The notes: generated by a model not told the origin, from the sequence alone. A DNA stretch of 64,000 nucleotides from Margaritispora aquatica (GCA_007644065.1 VJWN01000011.1:1116001-1180000), one strand, 5' to 3'. Positions 33,021-46,163 are shown, counted from the stretch's first letter. Program-made: numbers and translations.

Positions 33021-34412
33021 CTATGATCCCAGGCTTGGGAAAGCACTTGTATCGTTGGTGTTGATAGAAGAGCCGCCGCCTGATGGACCACCTCGGGATG
33101 GGCGAGGACCACCACGGCCTTCACCTCTTGGACCTCCGCGTCCACCACGGCCCTCACCACGACCTTCACCACGGCCTTGACCATCACGACGTTGGAAATC
33201 ACCACGGCCTCCTCGGGAAGCACCATCACCACGTCCACGTCCACCGAATCCACCGCGTCCGCCACGTCCACCACGGGTCTCTGGAGCCTCAACGAAGCGT
33301 TGATCAATCTCGATGACGGTCTTTTGCTTGCGCTCACGTTCACGCTTGGCCTTTCCGCCAGTTCCGGCAACAAAGTCCTCTTCTTCCTCCTTAGCAATGG
33401 CCTTGGCGTTTGCCCACTTCTTATCCTGCTTGCTGCCCTCGTTTGGCTTGCGTGCCTCGGGGATACCTGCACCAAGAGCCTTCTTCTTCTCCTCTTGTTG
33501 GATGAGATAGTCGGCATAGGAGATGCTGTTGTCCTCTGGCTCAGCTTCAGCGGCTGGCTCGGCATCAGCAACTGGAGCAGCGTCACCGTCGCCAGTGAGA
33601 GCTTCCTTCACTTCAGCAGATGCAATGGCATCACCAGCTTGCTCATCGGCGAGCTCGGCTCCACCCTCAACCGCGCCCCAACCGTGATTGGCTTGCTTCT
33701 CGGATTCACTGGTATGATTAGAAATGACTCGGAATTCTGATCTGCCTGGAATGCTTACCCTCCAACACCTCGGCTATGACGGTCGAAGTTGCGAGGTCCT
33801 CCACGGCCACCGCGTCCACGTCCACCACGATCTCCATAGGTTCCCTCAGCTCTTGGTTGTCTGTCAGGGCGAGCGCCATCATCAGTTGGCTTTCCACGGT
33901 TGTTGGCACTGCCAGCGTTGCGGTCACGGAAGGCTAAAAATTGAAGACGTTAGTTAGGATCAATTGAAGACGTAGCACATGCGTAAAGCTTTTACACGCG
34001 CTGTTGAAATGAAATAAACTGTTCACATACCTCCCTCGTTGCCATTGTATCCTCCGCGGCGAGCACCAGTTGGTGCGGTGCCAACCTTGGAAGCAGGTGC
34101 CTCTGCAGGAGCATTGCGCTTGGTTGTGCGAGCTGGGGTCTTGTCAATGACCTTCACTGGAGGCTCTGGCTCCTTGTCGGAGTCTTCATCGTGAGTATTT
34201 CCTATTTATGGTCAGTCGCCTGAGCGAAAGCAAGATTGTTTTTGCATCGAGTGAGGTGTCGTCATACCGAGAAGCTCGTACAGGTTCTAGAAAAGCAAAC
34301 AATTAGCTCAGGACGAACAAGCCATCGAATTAGTCTAGCTAAGATGCATCTGCGAACATCCTATTGATGCGTGAAGGATTCTGCAACGTACCTTAGAAAC
34401 AACGGCGCTCAT
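33021..34412 (-). CDS. Stm1/HABP4-type ribosome-associated RGG protein
   Basis: Five exons on the minus strand: 34412-34392, 34286-34268, 34201-34031, 33933-33759 and 33708-33021, giving 357 residues. The first two exons are tiny (7 and 6 codons), encoding MSAVVSK and NLYELL. The start NLYELLGN, the block FDRHSRG ... SEKQANHGWG and a C-terminal RGG-rich tail mark the Stm1/Oga1/HABP4-SERBP1 family. These proteins clamp idle 80S ribosomes and bind RNA and G-quadruplexes in the cytoplasm. The middle has an acidic Ala-rich linker and YADYLIQQEEKKKALG. The last ~80 residues contain more than twenty Gly-Arg pairs, ending in TSAFPSLGS. Exon phases fit throughout. Confidence 0.88.
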
Positions 34413-36431
34413 CTTGCCCACCTATTCTAGCGCCTCCGAAGAAGGCCTTGCTATCGAGAGAACAATTTGGATATGGGTATTCAAAGAATCGAGACGGACA
34501 GTATCCTAATGTGCTAGGAATTCTGTCTCTCGAGGAGTTTGCGACGTTGATGCGAAGTTACAGAAGTTGTCGAGATGTCAAACTGGCGTTTGTCGAAATT
34601 TGATTGAAGCCCACAGTTCTGGGACCCATAATTCTGGAAAAGGATTAGCGTAAGGCTAGTAGACGAGCCACATTTAAAAGCCCTATTTTAGGGCTTCTTT
34701 CCTGCATCAAAAAGATGCATCCTGCAAGAAATCATCAACATATGGTAAGAATAGTCTCAAGTGAAGATATATATATTTATCGTCATTGTTTGGATTAGGG
34801 GAGAGAAGTCAAAAGTTGCAATATACACCGAATCCAAGAGGAAGTCCTCACTTTTCACGGGCCACAATTTCTGGATCGGCTCCATGTTTTCTCTACCTTT
34901 CATTGGCGAGAAGCTCGCCTGCAGCTTCAGGATCGAGTCATCCGGTAAGGTATGACCATAGAAAACAGCTAGGAATAGCTTTGGAGGCTGAGGTAAGTCA
35001 TTGGACTACGGGTGTGATGTGCAGGTACAGGAACAAGAACAGGTACGGGTATTTAACAGCCTGAGTTGTCTTGTACAACCCAAAGGCTTAGTGAGAGTGT
35101 GATATGTGTGTTCAAAAGCTTCTTGTGTCTGTCTTACTTGGTTTCTAGGCTGGATTTCTTATCATCTTCTCAAGAATGAAGCTCCAACAGTTCAAGCATT
35201 GTAATTCCGTACTATGTGTGTTATGTTTGCTATGTTAAGACAGATGTCTGAGCAAGCACATGAGAGTGAACAAGTCATAGTATTCTCTGCAACTTATTCT
35301 CAGTTTTCTTGCCCAAGAGCTTGAAGGTCTACAGGCGCTTTATACGGCAAGTAGACGTCTTGAAGCATGTCAGAAGTGCTTCTGAAGTTTCTAGCCATCT
35401 GCAGAATCTGTTCCTAAACATTCCGTCATACTCCTCAAGTTAACTACAAAGCGTAATGAAGTGGTATGTTACATGCAATAGAACGAATAACATTTCACAT
35501 TTAAGAAGTCATTGTGTTGCTATTTGCTCTTTGCAGAATTACCCGTTGAGTTTCGTTGTTTAGAATTGATAAAACTTCACCTTCCTAAGATGCATGCAAA
35601 CCTTAAGATTGCAGATGCGAACCATCTTTCGCCTCTTAAAGGCTTCTTGTCATCACAACTATAGCAGAAGAGCCTCAGTTGTACAAACAATGAAGTTCTT
35701 ACAAGTGGTTGATATGGTGAATAATAAGTTGAACATGTATGAGAGTTCATCCATCCTACCGAAATTTTCCGATGACCATGCCACGACTGTTAGCTTCACT
35801 CCCAAACATCTCATTAGATCTTGCAAGGCAGAGACTGAAAGAGTTGACCATCCTTGTATCACATCGTAGTTAGCCACTAACTGTATTTCTTGGGTGGTTT
35901 TGTTCAAGCTACTGTGTATCCATGCCTTCAGCTAAGCATGTCTACATAACCTAAGGGAGGTTCAGAAGTCAGACCTTGCTCAGGCTTCGTCCAGATGAAA
36001 AACATGCTGCTCTCTAGCGGCGGGGTCCTCTGTGCGATTACTCGTTCATTGCTGCAGGGCTCAAAAGTGACAGAGCTGCTAATTTCAGGTCGTAAAGAAC
36101 GATGAGGAGCTGTGACAATCACAGTCCAGACGGAACAAGAAATGTACTTTGGACACACAATATTGTCATAAGTTCGAGCGAGGTTTATCCACCATCTTGA
36201 TGAAACATCAGATATGGTGTATGATCTGTGTACCGAAGTACGGTGGTTCCGTACTCATGTCTCAGACTCCCACAATCATAAGAAGCTCACAGTCCCAGAT
36301 CAGCCAGGCCCACAGATAGACAATATCGAATTACACCTCAGTCATTCTACAGCACAATTCAGAACAAGGAAAGTAGTTATAATTAAAATTATTTTCAATT
36401 CATTTGATAGTTAATACATGCAGGCTTGCAC
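34413..36431. other. 2.0 kb spacer, no gene recognised
   Basis: The left end holds the promoter of the Stm1-type gene, the right end the 3' UTR of the phospholipase gene. Reading frames are under 100 residues and lack motifs. No RNA gene or repeat of note was seen. Confidence 0.55.
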
Positions 36432-38393
36432 TCAACCAGCATAACAATACCGCTTAAAGCACGCTTCACACGTACTCGGGACATTCATCTTCCCCGCATC
36501 CAAGATCGCACACCCCAAGCAAACACCCCACTCATCGCTGTCACTACGACTCATGATCGCCTTCCCATTCGCAACCATCCCCTCGGTCATGGCGGGATCC
36601 ATCTGGATCGTAAACGTATCAATACCACTCTCATACGTGATCTTCTTATTCGGGACCCACACCAGCGTAACAACGCTATCATTCTTGCACCCGAAGAAAA
36701 TCGGCTCTCCAGAAGTATAGTTCGCGAGATACGCCGCTGGTGCTGGCACGACAGGCATGCGGCTCAGTCCTGCGGCACGAGCAGCGAGGTAAGTGTTGTA
36801 GATTGCTGTACCATTAGGGTAGGATGGAATGGTTGCACCGTCACCATTGTTGTCGTTGACGATAACGAGCGAGACGTTGCGAGTGGGGAGGAGATGCGGA
36901 AAGATAGGGCTCGTTTGCCCGGACTCTCCGCCATCAACCATGCGGAGAGTAGCCTGCGAGGAGACCTCTGGTGCCGAAGCGAGCTTGTAGAATGGGTTAG
37001 GGTACAAAGCGTAGAACGCATCGACTGCATCCTCGAGATTCTCCGTGATGCTGGGGAAGACGGTCTCGAGACTCGTAATGGCGTTTGCGAGATCGGTATC
37101 GAGGTCTAGCCCGGCGGCCGTGCCGCAGAGAGCATTAAGCGGCTCAGCGAGGCTGGCCACTGCGTAGGCGATGTCGTTGAAGATGTTGGAGGAGGTGCCT
37201 AGGACGAAGCCGAGGTTGTCGAAGCCGGCTTTGCAGGTCGTGGCTTTGCCGTTCGTGACGGTTGTCCCGAGGTACTTGGACGGCGTGAAGGCGTTGACGT
37301 TGGGTGCCCAGGAGCCGGTTTCGAAGGGCGTCGATTCCCAGATCGAGGCGTTGACTCCTGGTGTGCAGGAGCCTGAGGTGAGATCTGCTGCCAAGGTGGT
37401 TATGATTGGGTAAGGGACTTGGTGAGCTGTGAAGGCGGTCTTGTTCTGGATACCAGACAAGGTGCTCGCTACGCCGCCATCGCTTCCGGCTAGCATTTGG
37501 TAGCCTAAGAGACGAGACCAGAGACTGGAGGGGGTCAGTGAGGACATCTAAGAGGTAGCAACTAGTTGTCGAACGAAATCGATGTCCCAAAATAGAGTTG
37601 TGATGCTCTATGTCAGACCTCGTGGTTTCGAATTGCAGGTTTGCATGGAAATCTGAAAATAAGCGAAGTGAACGTACTCTGTAAATGAAGTCTGGAACCC
37701 CGCGTCCTCTTTATCATGGATATCAATCAAAATCTTCGCATACGAGATCAAGGTCCAAATGCCGTCCGGAGCGAGAAGACTATTCTTGAAAGCTCCTTCC
37801 CACTGGCTGGCCATGAGACCTACAAATCGTTAGCATACATTATAAGTAGCGAAGACGAGCCTGAACTGGCAATGCAAGCTTGAAAACACAAGGGCCGTTT
37901 CCCAAAAACAGAAAAATATCCCAACACACTTAAGTACGAAAGAAAGGTGCAACTTACTACTAACGGTAGGAAACCCATGATCCGCCAACGAAGACACCAA
38001 CCACGACCCGCCTGACAACGCACTCACATACGAAACTGCCTGATACAATCCACTCGTGCTCACATCTCCATCATTCCCATCGAGCGCCTGTATGATGCCC
38101 GCTCCCGTCAGAAACGCACGATACCCGCCGCCGCTGATCGAAAGACCTATGGTCGGCAGTTGGCCCGACACATCGAAGGCGGGATTGGTTTTCTTGAGCC
38201 ATGCCGCGAGGGAGGTGTCTGCGAGGCTTTTGCGGGAGGTGAGGTACGAGAGCTCGGAGGCGGAGAGGGAGGTCGCGAGCCGGGTTAGTGGCGTGGAGGG
38301 GCAAGTGGTGGTTAGGGGCGCGTAAGGTGAGGTTGCCTGTGTGAGGGGAGTGAGGACGGCGAGGAGGAGAGCGAGGGGCGTAACGAGCTGCAT
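36432..38393 (-). CDS. Secreted lysophospholipase / phospholipase B
   Basis: Three exons, 38393-37958, 37819-37678 and 37524-36432, give 556 residues. Residues 1-20 are a signal peptide (MQLVTPLALLLAVLTPLTQA). The fold is that of the cytosolic-PLA2-type catalytic domain: SGGGYR at 87-92 (oxyanion/Arg), ALSGGSW at 125-131 with the expected nucleophile Ser127, and MVDGGESGQ carrying the catalytic Asp in exon 3. Such enzymes remove acyl chains from phospholipids and lysophospholipids outside the cell or at the wall. Many N-glycosylation sites are visible. The Cys-rich end (CLGCAILDA ... CEACFKRYCYAG) is typical; there is no GPI-attachment tail, so free secretion is likely. The residue before the nucleophile pair is Ala where most relatives have Gly (GLSGG). 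Confidence 0.9.
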
Positions 38394-40006
38394 GGTGAGA
38401 GAGAGGGGTGGTGAAGAATGAGTGGGTGGATTAATTAAGGAGTGAAGCGAGTGACGAACAACTCTGTCTTGGCGTTCCTAGCTTACGAGCGAAACTAGAG
38501 CTACAGAGAAGGGAAACGTAACATAAGTCAAAGAGCTGGGAAAGCATAAGATATAAGAACTCATAACGATAGCAGAGCAATAGTACGAAGTTCCATCATT
38601 TTCTGCCCCTCCCTTCAGATTCGCACAGCTTACCCAGCTCTCGCAAGAAGACATCCATCATTCGGAGATTTCAAAAAATTCATTTGAACATCTCATGCTC
38701 ACTCAAGCATCGGAGCATCCTCTGCTTTTGTACTTCCCCAGACACACTGCCCCTCCTTTTCGAAGCCCTGTTCCTAGCCCAAGTGTCCCATTCGTGTTGA
38801 GGACATACGGAGGTACAAGCAGAACCGAACCAACAAACCGTTGGGACGACTTGGGAGGTGAGCTCGGCTATCTTGGTACCTGAGTCTAGTCTCATCTCGG
38901 AACTCGGAAGGGCGGGCAAGACGGGCACGATCGAATACGGCGCTGAGAAACAAGGGGGTTTGGACGTCTGGTGACCCGTTGCGGCAATGAGGTCTCAGGG
39001 GTACATTCGTAGATGTAATTTTATACGCCGTGAATGCACTCGCAGTGTCGGAGCTGCTGACTCGTTCTGCAGACGGATGATATCAGGCGTAAGATCATAC
39101 CGTATATGAGTGCTGTATGTCGGTCCCGATGAAACGCGCAGCTGGCACTTGAAACGAATGGAGGTCTTCTTTGGTTGCAATTGCTTTACACAAGGCAGTA
39201 AAGAAGCCATAAAACACGCAAAATTCATCTCCAAAATCTCACCGAAATGAGAGCGCGAGACCACAAACTTTCTCCATCCTTCTTTGTCCCTCACCTCACT
39301 AGATAAAGATCTTCCACCGACGACGACCCCAGAACTGGATCGAAACCCCTGCCAAGAGCCGACCCCACAACGCCGGGTAAATACCGCGAGGGGGCTCGGC
39401 GGATATGAATTGCTGGATCGGGTTGTCTAGGCCACGGGACCAGATGACAAGCGAGGATTCGGCCAGGGGTTCGGGAAAACTCTGTTCGATTCCCTAGTCC
39501 GGTTGCCCAGCCCGAGTGTCCGGCCGGTCAGTCATGGGCTGGTTGACTGAGTGGGTCTTGTGTGATGGTGGATGGGATGGACTTCATGGTAATGATTTCT
39601 CGCTCCCCTTTTTGACGATTGACGACGACGCAAACGTGCTCGAGGAACAGCGATATCCAGTCTGGGAAATACACTATGTACATATGCTTTGTGATACTTT
39701 CATGATTATGTATATGACAAGGTTAACTGTACACACAAGTCAGGCGACTCGTAATCCTCGAGTCGACTAACTGATACTGTGGTCGAAATGATAGCACATG
39801 CTAACGACGACAATGCTTCACAAACCTGGGACAAACCCCCATAAATTTTCTTTCATCAAAGACCCCTCCCAACTGCCGTCTTTACCTGCAGAATGGGAAA
39901 AGGATGCCGCCAAACGCCCTTTTCTGACCGAACCGTACAATGCAACCACACCCGTTTTCCAGAACGCCGACAAAAACATTACCATATCCCATGGGTATCA
40001 TTCGCG
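38394..40006. other. 1.6 kb spacer, no gene recognised
   Basis: Phospholipase B promoter on the left, 3' region of the bZIP gene on the right. Only short frames are present, and none has motifs. Confidence 0.55.
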
Positions 40007-41381
40007 TCACCTCATCGAGCTTGTGTCAAAGGAAAAAGAAGATGGGAACTGTAGCGAGGCCGAGAGACCGAATGGGTCCATGTCGAGCATCGTCGGGTCA
40101 TAGGGATCTAGGAGCTGTTGTGTCATTGAGTTGAAGCCTTGCATGCCGTGGCTTTGTGCTTGTTGGCTTAAATGCTGCTGTTGCTGTAGTTGTTGCTGCT
40201 GCTGTTGTTGTTGGTTGAGGAGGTGTTGTTGTTGGTTCGCAGATGTTTGCTGGGGGTATGGTCCAGGGCCAGACTCAGCTGTCTCTTGGTCGTCGACCAT
40301 ATCGGCTTGGGCATCGTACTCCTGCTCTGTACTCACGGAATTAATCTAGGACGAACATAGCTCTATGTAAAGAAAACGGATAGGAGGGGGCGGGTCAGCT
40401 TGCCGAGTTGCTCAATGTGGTTCTGGAATGTGCCAGACGGATAGTACGTGGCAGTTAGAGGAGTGCCTCCCGTACTAGCCGTACCGTTGCTTCCTGTTCC
40501 TTTGGGGCCGAGTGGCATTCCCATTGCTCCTGTGTTGACCAGCAGGCTAGGTCCTGCTTGCATAGCATGTTGCTGGTGTGGATGTGGTTTGGGAAGCTGG
40601 GGTCTTTGCGGCTGTTGGAAATGCATTTGGTTTTCTGAAGCTGGAGGTGTCAAGACTCCGGGGTTGTGGAAGCCGGGAGAGTTGGAGGTAGGCGATGAGA
40701 CATGCGAAGGTGGTGTTGGTCGAGACTGTGGCGACTGGACAAGTGCTCCTGGTTCCAGCTTTGGAGCAATGCTTGAGTTTGATCTTCTGGCTTGATGGTG
40801 CCTATTCATGATGGCTCGCTGCACTGTCGGCTGGGCCATGCTAGGTGCCATATGAGATGGACCCAGATTAGGACTTCCAGTTTTTGCCCGAAGTTCTGCT
40901 TGAACGTCGATGCCTAGACGAGTTTAGCGAGCTTGATAGCATCTCGACTTGACCTGCCTACCTTTCTCCAACAAGATTCTCTCTAGTAAGGAATTCTTGT
41001 ACCGCAACATCAGACACTCATCCGCGGCACTTCGATGGGCAGTTTGCAAATTGTGTAAGTTAGTCTCATGAACTCGGATCGTTTCTTCTAGTTGCTTGAT
41101 ATACTCTGTACGTCTTTCTCTAAAAGCAGCTTGAGCTTGGCGATTGCGTTGTTTGCGTTCCTCAGAAGTGGCATAGATCTATTACACCATAAGCAAAAGC
41201 ATGCTTAAGCGGAGTCATCATCAAGACATACAGGTTTTCTGCCTCCCTTTCTCTTTTGCTGAGCAGCATGCTCTTGAGGGGCCCCAGACTCGGCCTCAGG
41301 CGTTGGGGAATTAAGTTCCATAGAATCTTCTGAACCCTCTCTAATCATTTCCTTCTTGTCAATCGACATCGTGTCTGCCAT
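40007..41381 (-). CDS. YAP-signature bZIP transcription factor
   Basis: Four exons: 41381-41232, 41178-40962, 40913-40404 and 40326-40007, giving 398 residues. The basic region NRQAQAAFRERR fits the fungal AP-1/Yap consensus N-x2-A-Q-x2-F-R and is preceded by KRKGGRKP and followed by a leucine-zipper helix (IKQLEETIRVHETNLHNLQ). Such factors bind DNA as dimers and often govern stress or metabolic genes. Downstream sequence is Pro/Ser/Gln-rich, with a poly-Gln tract in the last exon and the end FPSSFSFDTSSMR. The Cys-rich redox domains of true Yap1 are absent. Intron 3 (40327-40403) needs a GC donor (CTCG/GCAAGC) to join HIEQL to EQEYDAQADMVDD. ATG 41381 is chosen as first in a good context; a 5' exon cannot be excluded. 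Confidence 0.85.
40162..40236 (-). repeat. CAG/CAA poly-glutamine tract in bZIP last exon
   Basis: Runs of CAG and CAA codons encode an eight-Gln and a four-Gln block separated by Leu, with further QQQ nearby. Mixed codons make it less prone to slippage than pure CAG. Confidence 0.85.
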
Positions 41382-44300
41382 TCCTTCAATTCCGAGGATT
41401 GATTTTCGAGAGTGTGCGTCTAGTGTTTCTGCCCCACTACACAAGTACCTGCTTCCACACGAATGGTCCCAATACAACCGGCCACTTTTGACAAGTGACA
41501 ATGACTCTGCAGTAGATAACAACCACAACGCACAACGGATTTATGCGGAGTGTGGCTTCTTCGACGGTTGTGGCGATAACGTCCGTTATCTTTCAGATCT
41601 AGCTTGTCTAGGTGTCTGACTGGAGACCCGGCAGTTTGGTTCCTGGATTGTTTAGACAACAGCTTTGGTTGAGGCTGAAGCTTGATAGAGATCAAAGATA
41701 GTGGTGAAGTTCGAAAGATGGGAATTGCTTGAAAAATTGTGTAATGAAATGGGAGGGTGGTACGTAAAAGAATTTGCGAAGAAGAAATGGGAGAAGCCCG
41801 CAAGTGGTATTTGAATTTTGCAGAGCCTTGCACCGTTCAACGAAAGGCGGAAAGTAGACAAGGCCACGGGGGGTTAGATCATTAGATGGTTCAAGGGTTG
41901 AGCATGGATGGGCGAATAACAATGGATTTGGTGCATGGCATGAGCTTCTCTGGGTCTTTGGCTTTCGTTCCAAGAGAAGAGGGGGAGATGATGATGGAAC
42001 CTACCACCATCACCACCTGCCACGCAAGAACGGAACCGACTTCGAGGCTGGAAGCGAAGGCTTGAAGGTGGAAACATCGGCATCTTTGCTGCTTGCGCAA
42101 GAGGTTTGGGATGTGATCTTTGCTTCTATCGAATAGGATCTGGGGAAACAGCGGTCCGTTGAATATCGACCAAGGTTAACCATTCAACAGGGCACATCTG
42201 AAAAGCACCACCAAGCCCAATAGGGCCAAAAGGATGGCCAGAAAACGCCAAATATCCAAGGATCTGCTCGAGCTTCAGCCAGCTATTGGCTTCTCCGCAA
42301 ATCTTAGCCGGCTTCTATGGCTTCTAGCGCTTCTATGCTCCACCAAAAGGAAGGATGAGGAAGGTCGCTAAACGATGATTTTCTTTGCCTTGCGACTCGT
42401 ACAAAGTGGAAACGTGAAAAGTTTTCAGTCGCAAGCCAGCTAGTGATATAACACGAGCCCTGGGATAGTCATATATTTCTCGTTCGTTCTTCTTGATCCT
42501 CCAGCACTCCTTTCAGCTCTTCAGGCAGTGTAATAATCTTCCTGGTCCCATGCTCACAAGTGACAACTTGGTTAGACATTCATGCACTTTCTCACGATGC
42601 ACAATTGAACGCATGGGCCAGGCATTGCGGCCATTTCCGACGTCACCTGCTTCCTCGCAATTTACCCACGATCGATGCACCGTATGATTGGTCTCATCTG
42701 CGTTGATGTAACAGTCGTGGCGGCCATGGCGGAGACTTCTTCGAGTCCCTTCGCTGGGCAATGCTGGCCGTTGTTGAGAGAATTGACCAGGTGGGGATGC
42801 AAATACTTCTTTGAGCCTGGTGCATTTCTGGAGGCTGTTGCTTTTGCTCGCTTTCAGTGGCTAAGTGGAACACCAAGCAATGAGTTTTTCACTCGATGCT
42901 CGTGCACATCCTGCCAACGCCTGCCCCTCATCCTTGCCGAGATCATGGGCCAATGGAGCAACCTAAACTAGACCACGAAACTGGGGCCTTGGTGCCGATC
43001 TGAAAGATATCTCCTCGGGAGTGCAACCCTAGCACTGCTTCTCGATGGAAAACCAACCATCAATCTGGTGCGAGGCTGCGTTGCGTGGGATTCGAAACAT
43101 CGAGGATCACTTTAAAAGGATTGAGTTGCGCTGATGTCGCCCATGGGAAGAACGATCCTGAGCATCCGATCCATCGCGCGTCTAGAGATAAATTGATGAT
43201 GCTATTTAGATGCCATCTCGATGTCATCTCGTTGCCATCTCGTTATCCTAAAGTTGCCACACTCAATTGGTATTCTGGTGGCTTGCCCCAGATTTCTCAA
43301 CGACAACGTCAGCAGATGATCTGATCATGCAATATGACAGCTTCTGGCCACCGGCAGAAATTCCACTCGAGTTTATACGCCAGTTTGACCGCTCATTGCC
43401 ATGTTTCGCTTTTTCCAACCTGCGAATGAGAGCCTCGAACGTGTTACATATGCAGATATGGTTCAAAGAGGGGAAATATATGTTGTGAACGAACTGGAAG
43501 TTCATCAGTTATCGATGGAAATAGAAACAATCCTCACAGGCGAGGCATCCGGGTCGGGATTATATCGTGTCATGTGATATCTCGGCTCATCCCGTCAGCA
43601 CATGCAGCTCGTTAGATTCTGGTTTCTCCGTTGAGAATTACCTAGTACCGAGAGTTCCAGCTCTTTCGCGAGGGAAGCAATTTGCGCTCGCTTTACGAAG
43701 AAAGTTCTTTATAGGGCTATTTACGACAATGCAAGATCGAATATCCTTTGTCATTGAGGAACTACCTACCTAGGTAATTGTTGTGATTCATTTGTGATTG
43801 ACACTAAGCGAGAAGTTCAAGTAAGTGTGATGGGCAGGTAATCTTACCAAAGACTTCATTGAGTTATTAAATTTCCCGGCAAGCTGTCAACATTAGGCTA
43901 AAATGAACAATCCTCACCAAACTGCTACTACCTTTGAGATCGACTCAGGTCTTCGCGGCAACTGAAACAATACTTTATTCATTCGGGAACCGAAGAAGTA
44001 GTTGCAAATACCACTCTACTTTGCTATAAAAGGTAAAAGGCAACAACGCTCTTCGCAGCCTATCCCATCTTGCCAAGAAGGAGATTGCCAGCACCTTTGG
44101 TTTCGGCAGTTGTTTCATTCAAATTACTGATGGAAGTCTTGAGATCACAGGTCCAAAGCTTAACTTGGGCATTCTTCACTTTTCCCACTTCAAAATTACT
44201 TGAATATGTTCAAGCTACGCTCTAAAATCTACGTGATTTGCTCTCTAGACGATAAAATTTACTATTTTTCGTCACACCTCATGCCTTCAAAAGGTGACCA

Positions 44301-46163
44301 AGTGAGGTATTATCCCCTTGAATATTCATCACATCAGTCGATTTTTAATAACGCTCGTACATAGCTGCCTATTTTGTCCCACCCAGCGCAAATCCCTCAG
44401 GATCCTTCGTTCATGCCTCCCAACTACTGTCCTGCCCCATAATAACTACTTGCACTTTTGGATGTGTTTCTTTTACTCGTCATAGACGATGCTGCAGCCT
44501 AATTGCCAGCTTCGCAACCCATGTTGTACAATTGCGGTATTCTACATTGCTAGAATCAGATGTTTGGAGAGCGAGAGGGTTTGAATCGCTCGTGAGTCTC
44601 CTATAGGCAGTTTTCTGCACCGTAAGGGGTGCCTGCCTGACTTCGCTAGCAGTGACTCGAAAGCCGGAATCTGGTAAAATTGTCACCACCCGCAACCTGC
44701 CGAATACTAGTGCCGATATTGACGGTTCAAGTTAAGTCAGCTGTCGCAAGCGAGCAAGGAAAGCCATAAGGCTACTTCAAAGCCAGCCTCTGTAAAATCG
44801 CCGCATAAGCTCTATGGGGAGACTAGACACCGCGTCACATGGATGGAAAACGCACGGCACTTATACCAGCACTTGACGTATCTCATATTCTGTATTTTAT
44901 ATCTGCAAAGGGCTTTGCATTTTTATATTCTAGTAAGCGAAACAATCATAACAATCTGCAGTCGAGTGCCCGCAGTATGTACACCAACCCTTCTCCGGAA
45001 CACTGGCACCCTCGTGCTCCGAGTCGCATTGACAACAACACCACATTTTGATGATTTTGCTTCTTTCTTTCGAAGCTACGAGGGGTCTCTTGCGGGATGT
45101 CTTTAGTCTGCGGAATTCCCGATATTTGAGTTTGTTTGAAGTTGTGTTAAGCGAGAGGCTTGTTACTCTGAGCGATGGAGAATGGGTTCGGATTCTTCTG
45201 GAGATGAAGTTCTTACTTGAGAAGAAGGAAGAGCGTTTTATAGTAATCTGAATTTCGAGTCTTTGTTATCGTGGATAATAATAGAATAGAAACAATATGA
45301 ACTTCATTGAAGATAGCTATTGTCCCCGTTGAGTCAAATATAGAACAAAGCATTATTGGACAGCATAATATGTACAACCAAGACTTAGGTTTTACAAATC
45401 GCAAGTTAATCAGTGTTCATAACTTTGGGTATTGTTTACTTCGAGTCAGATGAAGTAAGTGAAAGGAATGTGCCTAGTTACCTAATAGTCGACGGGATTA
45501 TCAAGAATAGTACAGCATTTCTGGTAGAATAAGTATTTGAAGTGATATCTACACAGTTATCACTATCTCTTGAGTAAGGAAAGTATCGAATTAATTACTT
45601 TTGTTCTCTGTGCTATGCTTACTACGAAATTAATCCATAGGCCTTTTTGAACTTATATGCTGGAGCTATCAATGTGTTTTAGCTTAGGGTATATTGGACA
45701 GATCTAGCACTCGATATTCAATCAATATCGCTTTATCGTTTTTTTAGTGCAGTGCTTGCGTTTGTTGTTAGTGAGGCGACATTCTCGTGTCTTGAGAGAA
45801 GATTTTGAAAATGGTCAAGATTACATCGTAACGTTTGTTCTTCTACCAAGTATCGATCTAGCATAATAAATAAAGATCTAAAGAATATTGTTGTTTTTAT
45901 CGTGATTTTTGTCATCTTCGTCCCTCCACAATGTTGTTGACCTTTTCCCTTGGCAAATGTGGGGCGAGGGGCGTTTCCAGGGGATAGCTGGCTGGCTGCT
46001 TGGTTACATCATGATGTAGACGACACTACACTATACAACGCGACTTCCCATCATCGTGTAACAAACTAGTCGCGGTTTTCAAACGCAATGGAGTCTTTCC
46101 AACACTATTTGACTCCTTAAATCCAGGAGACGGGATTTCAATTGATTTCCAACATACATCACA
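41382..46163. other. 4.8 kb gene-free region between bZIP and aldo-keto reductase genes
   Basis: These are divergent genes, so both promoters lie here. No credible protein gene was found; frames are short and without motifs. A three-copy 11-nt repeat (CATCTCGATGT-like) lies at 43213-43245. The part from ~45,200 to 45,920 is AT-rich and contains a weak transposase-like fragment listed separately. I could not fold any segment into a tRNA. Confidence 0.55.
45746..45913 (+). mobile_element. Possible hAT transposase C-terminal remnant
   Basis: The plus strand reads SAVLAFVVSEATFSCLERRF, a stop, then more Lys/Arg/Ile/Asn-rich sequence. VVSEATFS vaguely resembles the SxxSERxFS core of hAT dimerisation domains. 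No terminal repeats or target duplication were seen. This may be chance similarity in AT-rich DNA. Confidence 0.15.

Noticed and set aside
33083..33740. Plus frames (His/Gly- and Ser/Leu-rich)
   Set aside because: Antisense of the RGG-rich Stm1-type exon; composition explained by GGN/CGN codons.
36426..37109. 227-codon plus frame
   Set aside because: Lies opposite the well-supported phospholipase B exon and shows no motif.
43080..43120. GGATTCGAAAC resembling a tRNA B box in reverse
   Set aside because: Flanking bases do not form a T stem and no A box lies at the right distance.
44480..44695. 71-codon minus frame and a tRNA-like GGTTTGAATC near 44,580
   Set aside because: The T-arm has a mismatch, and no A box, anticodon arm or acceptor stem could be formed. 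The protein has no motif.
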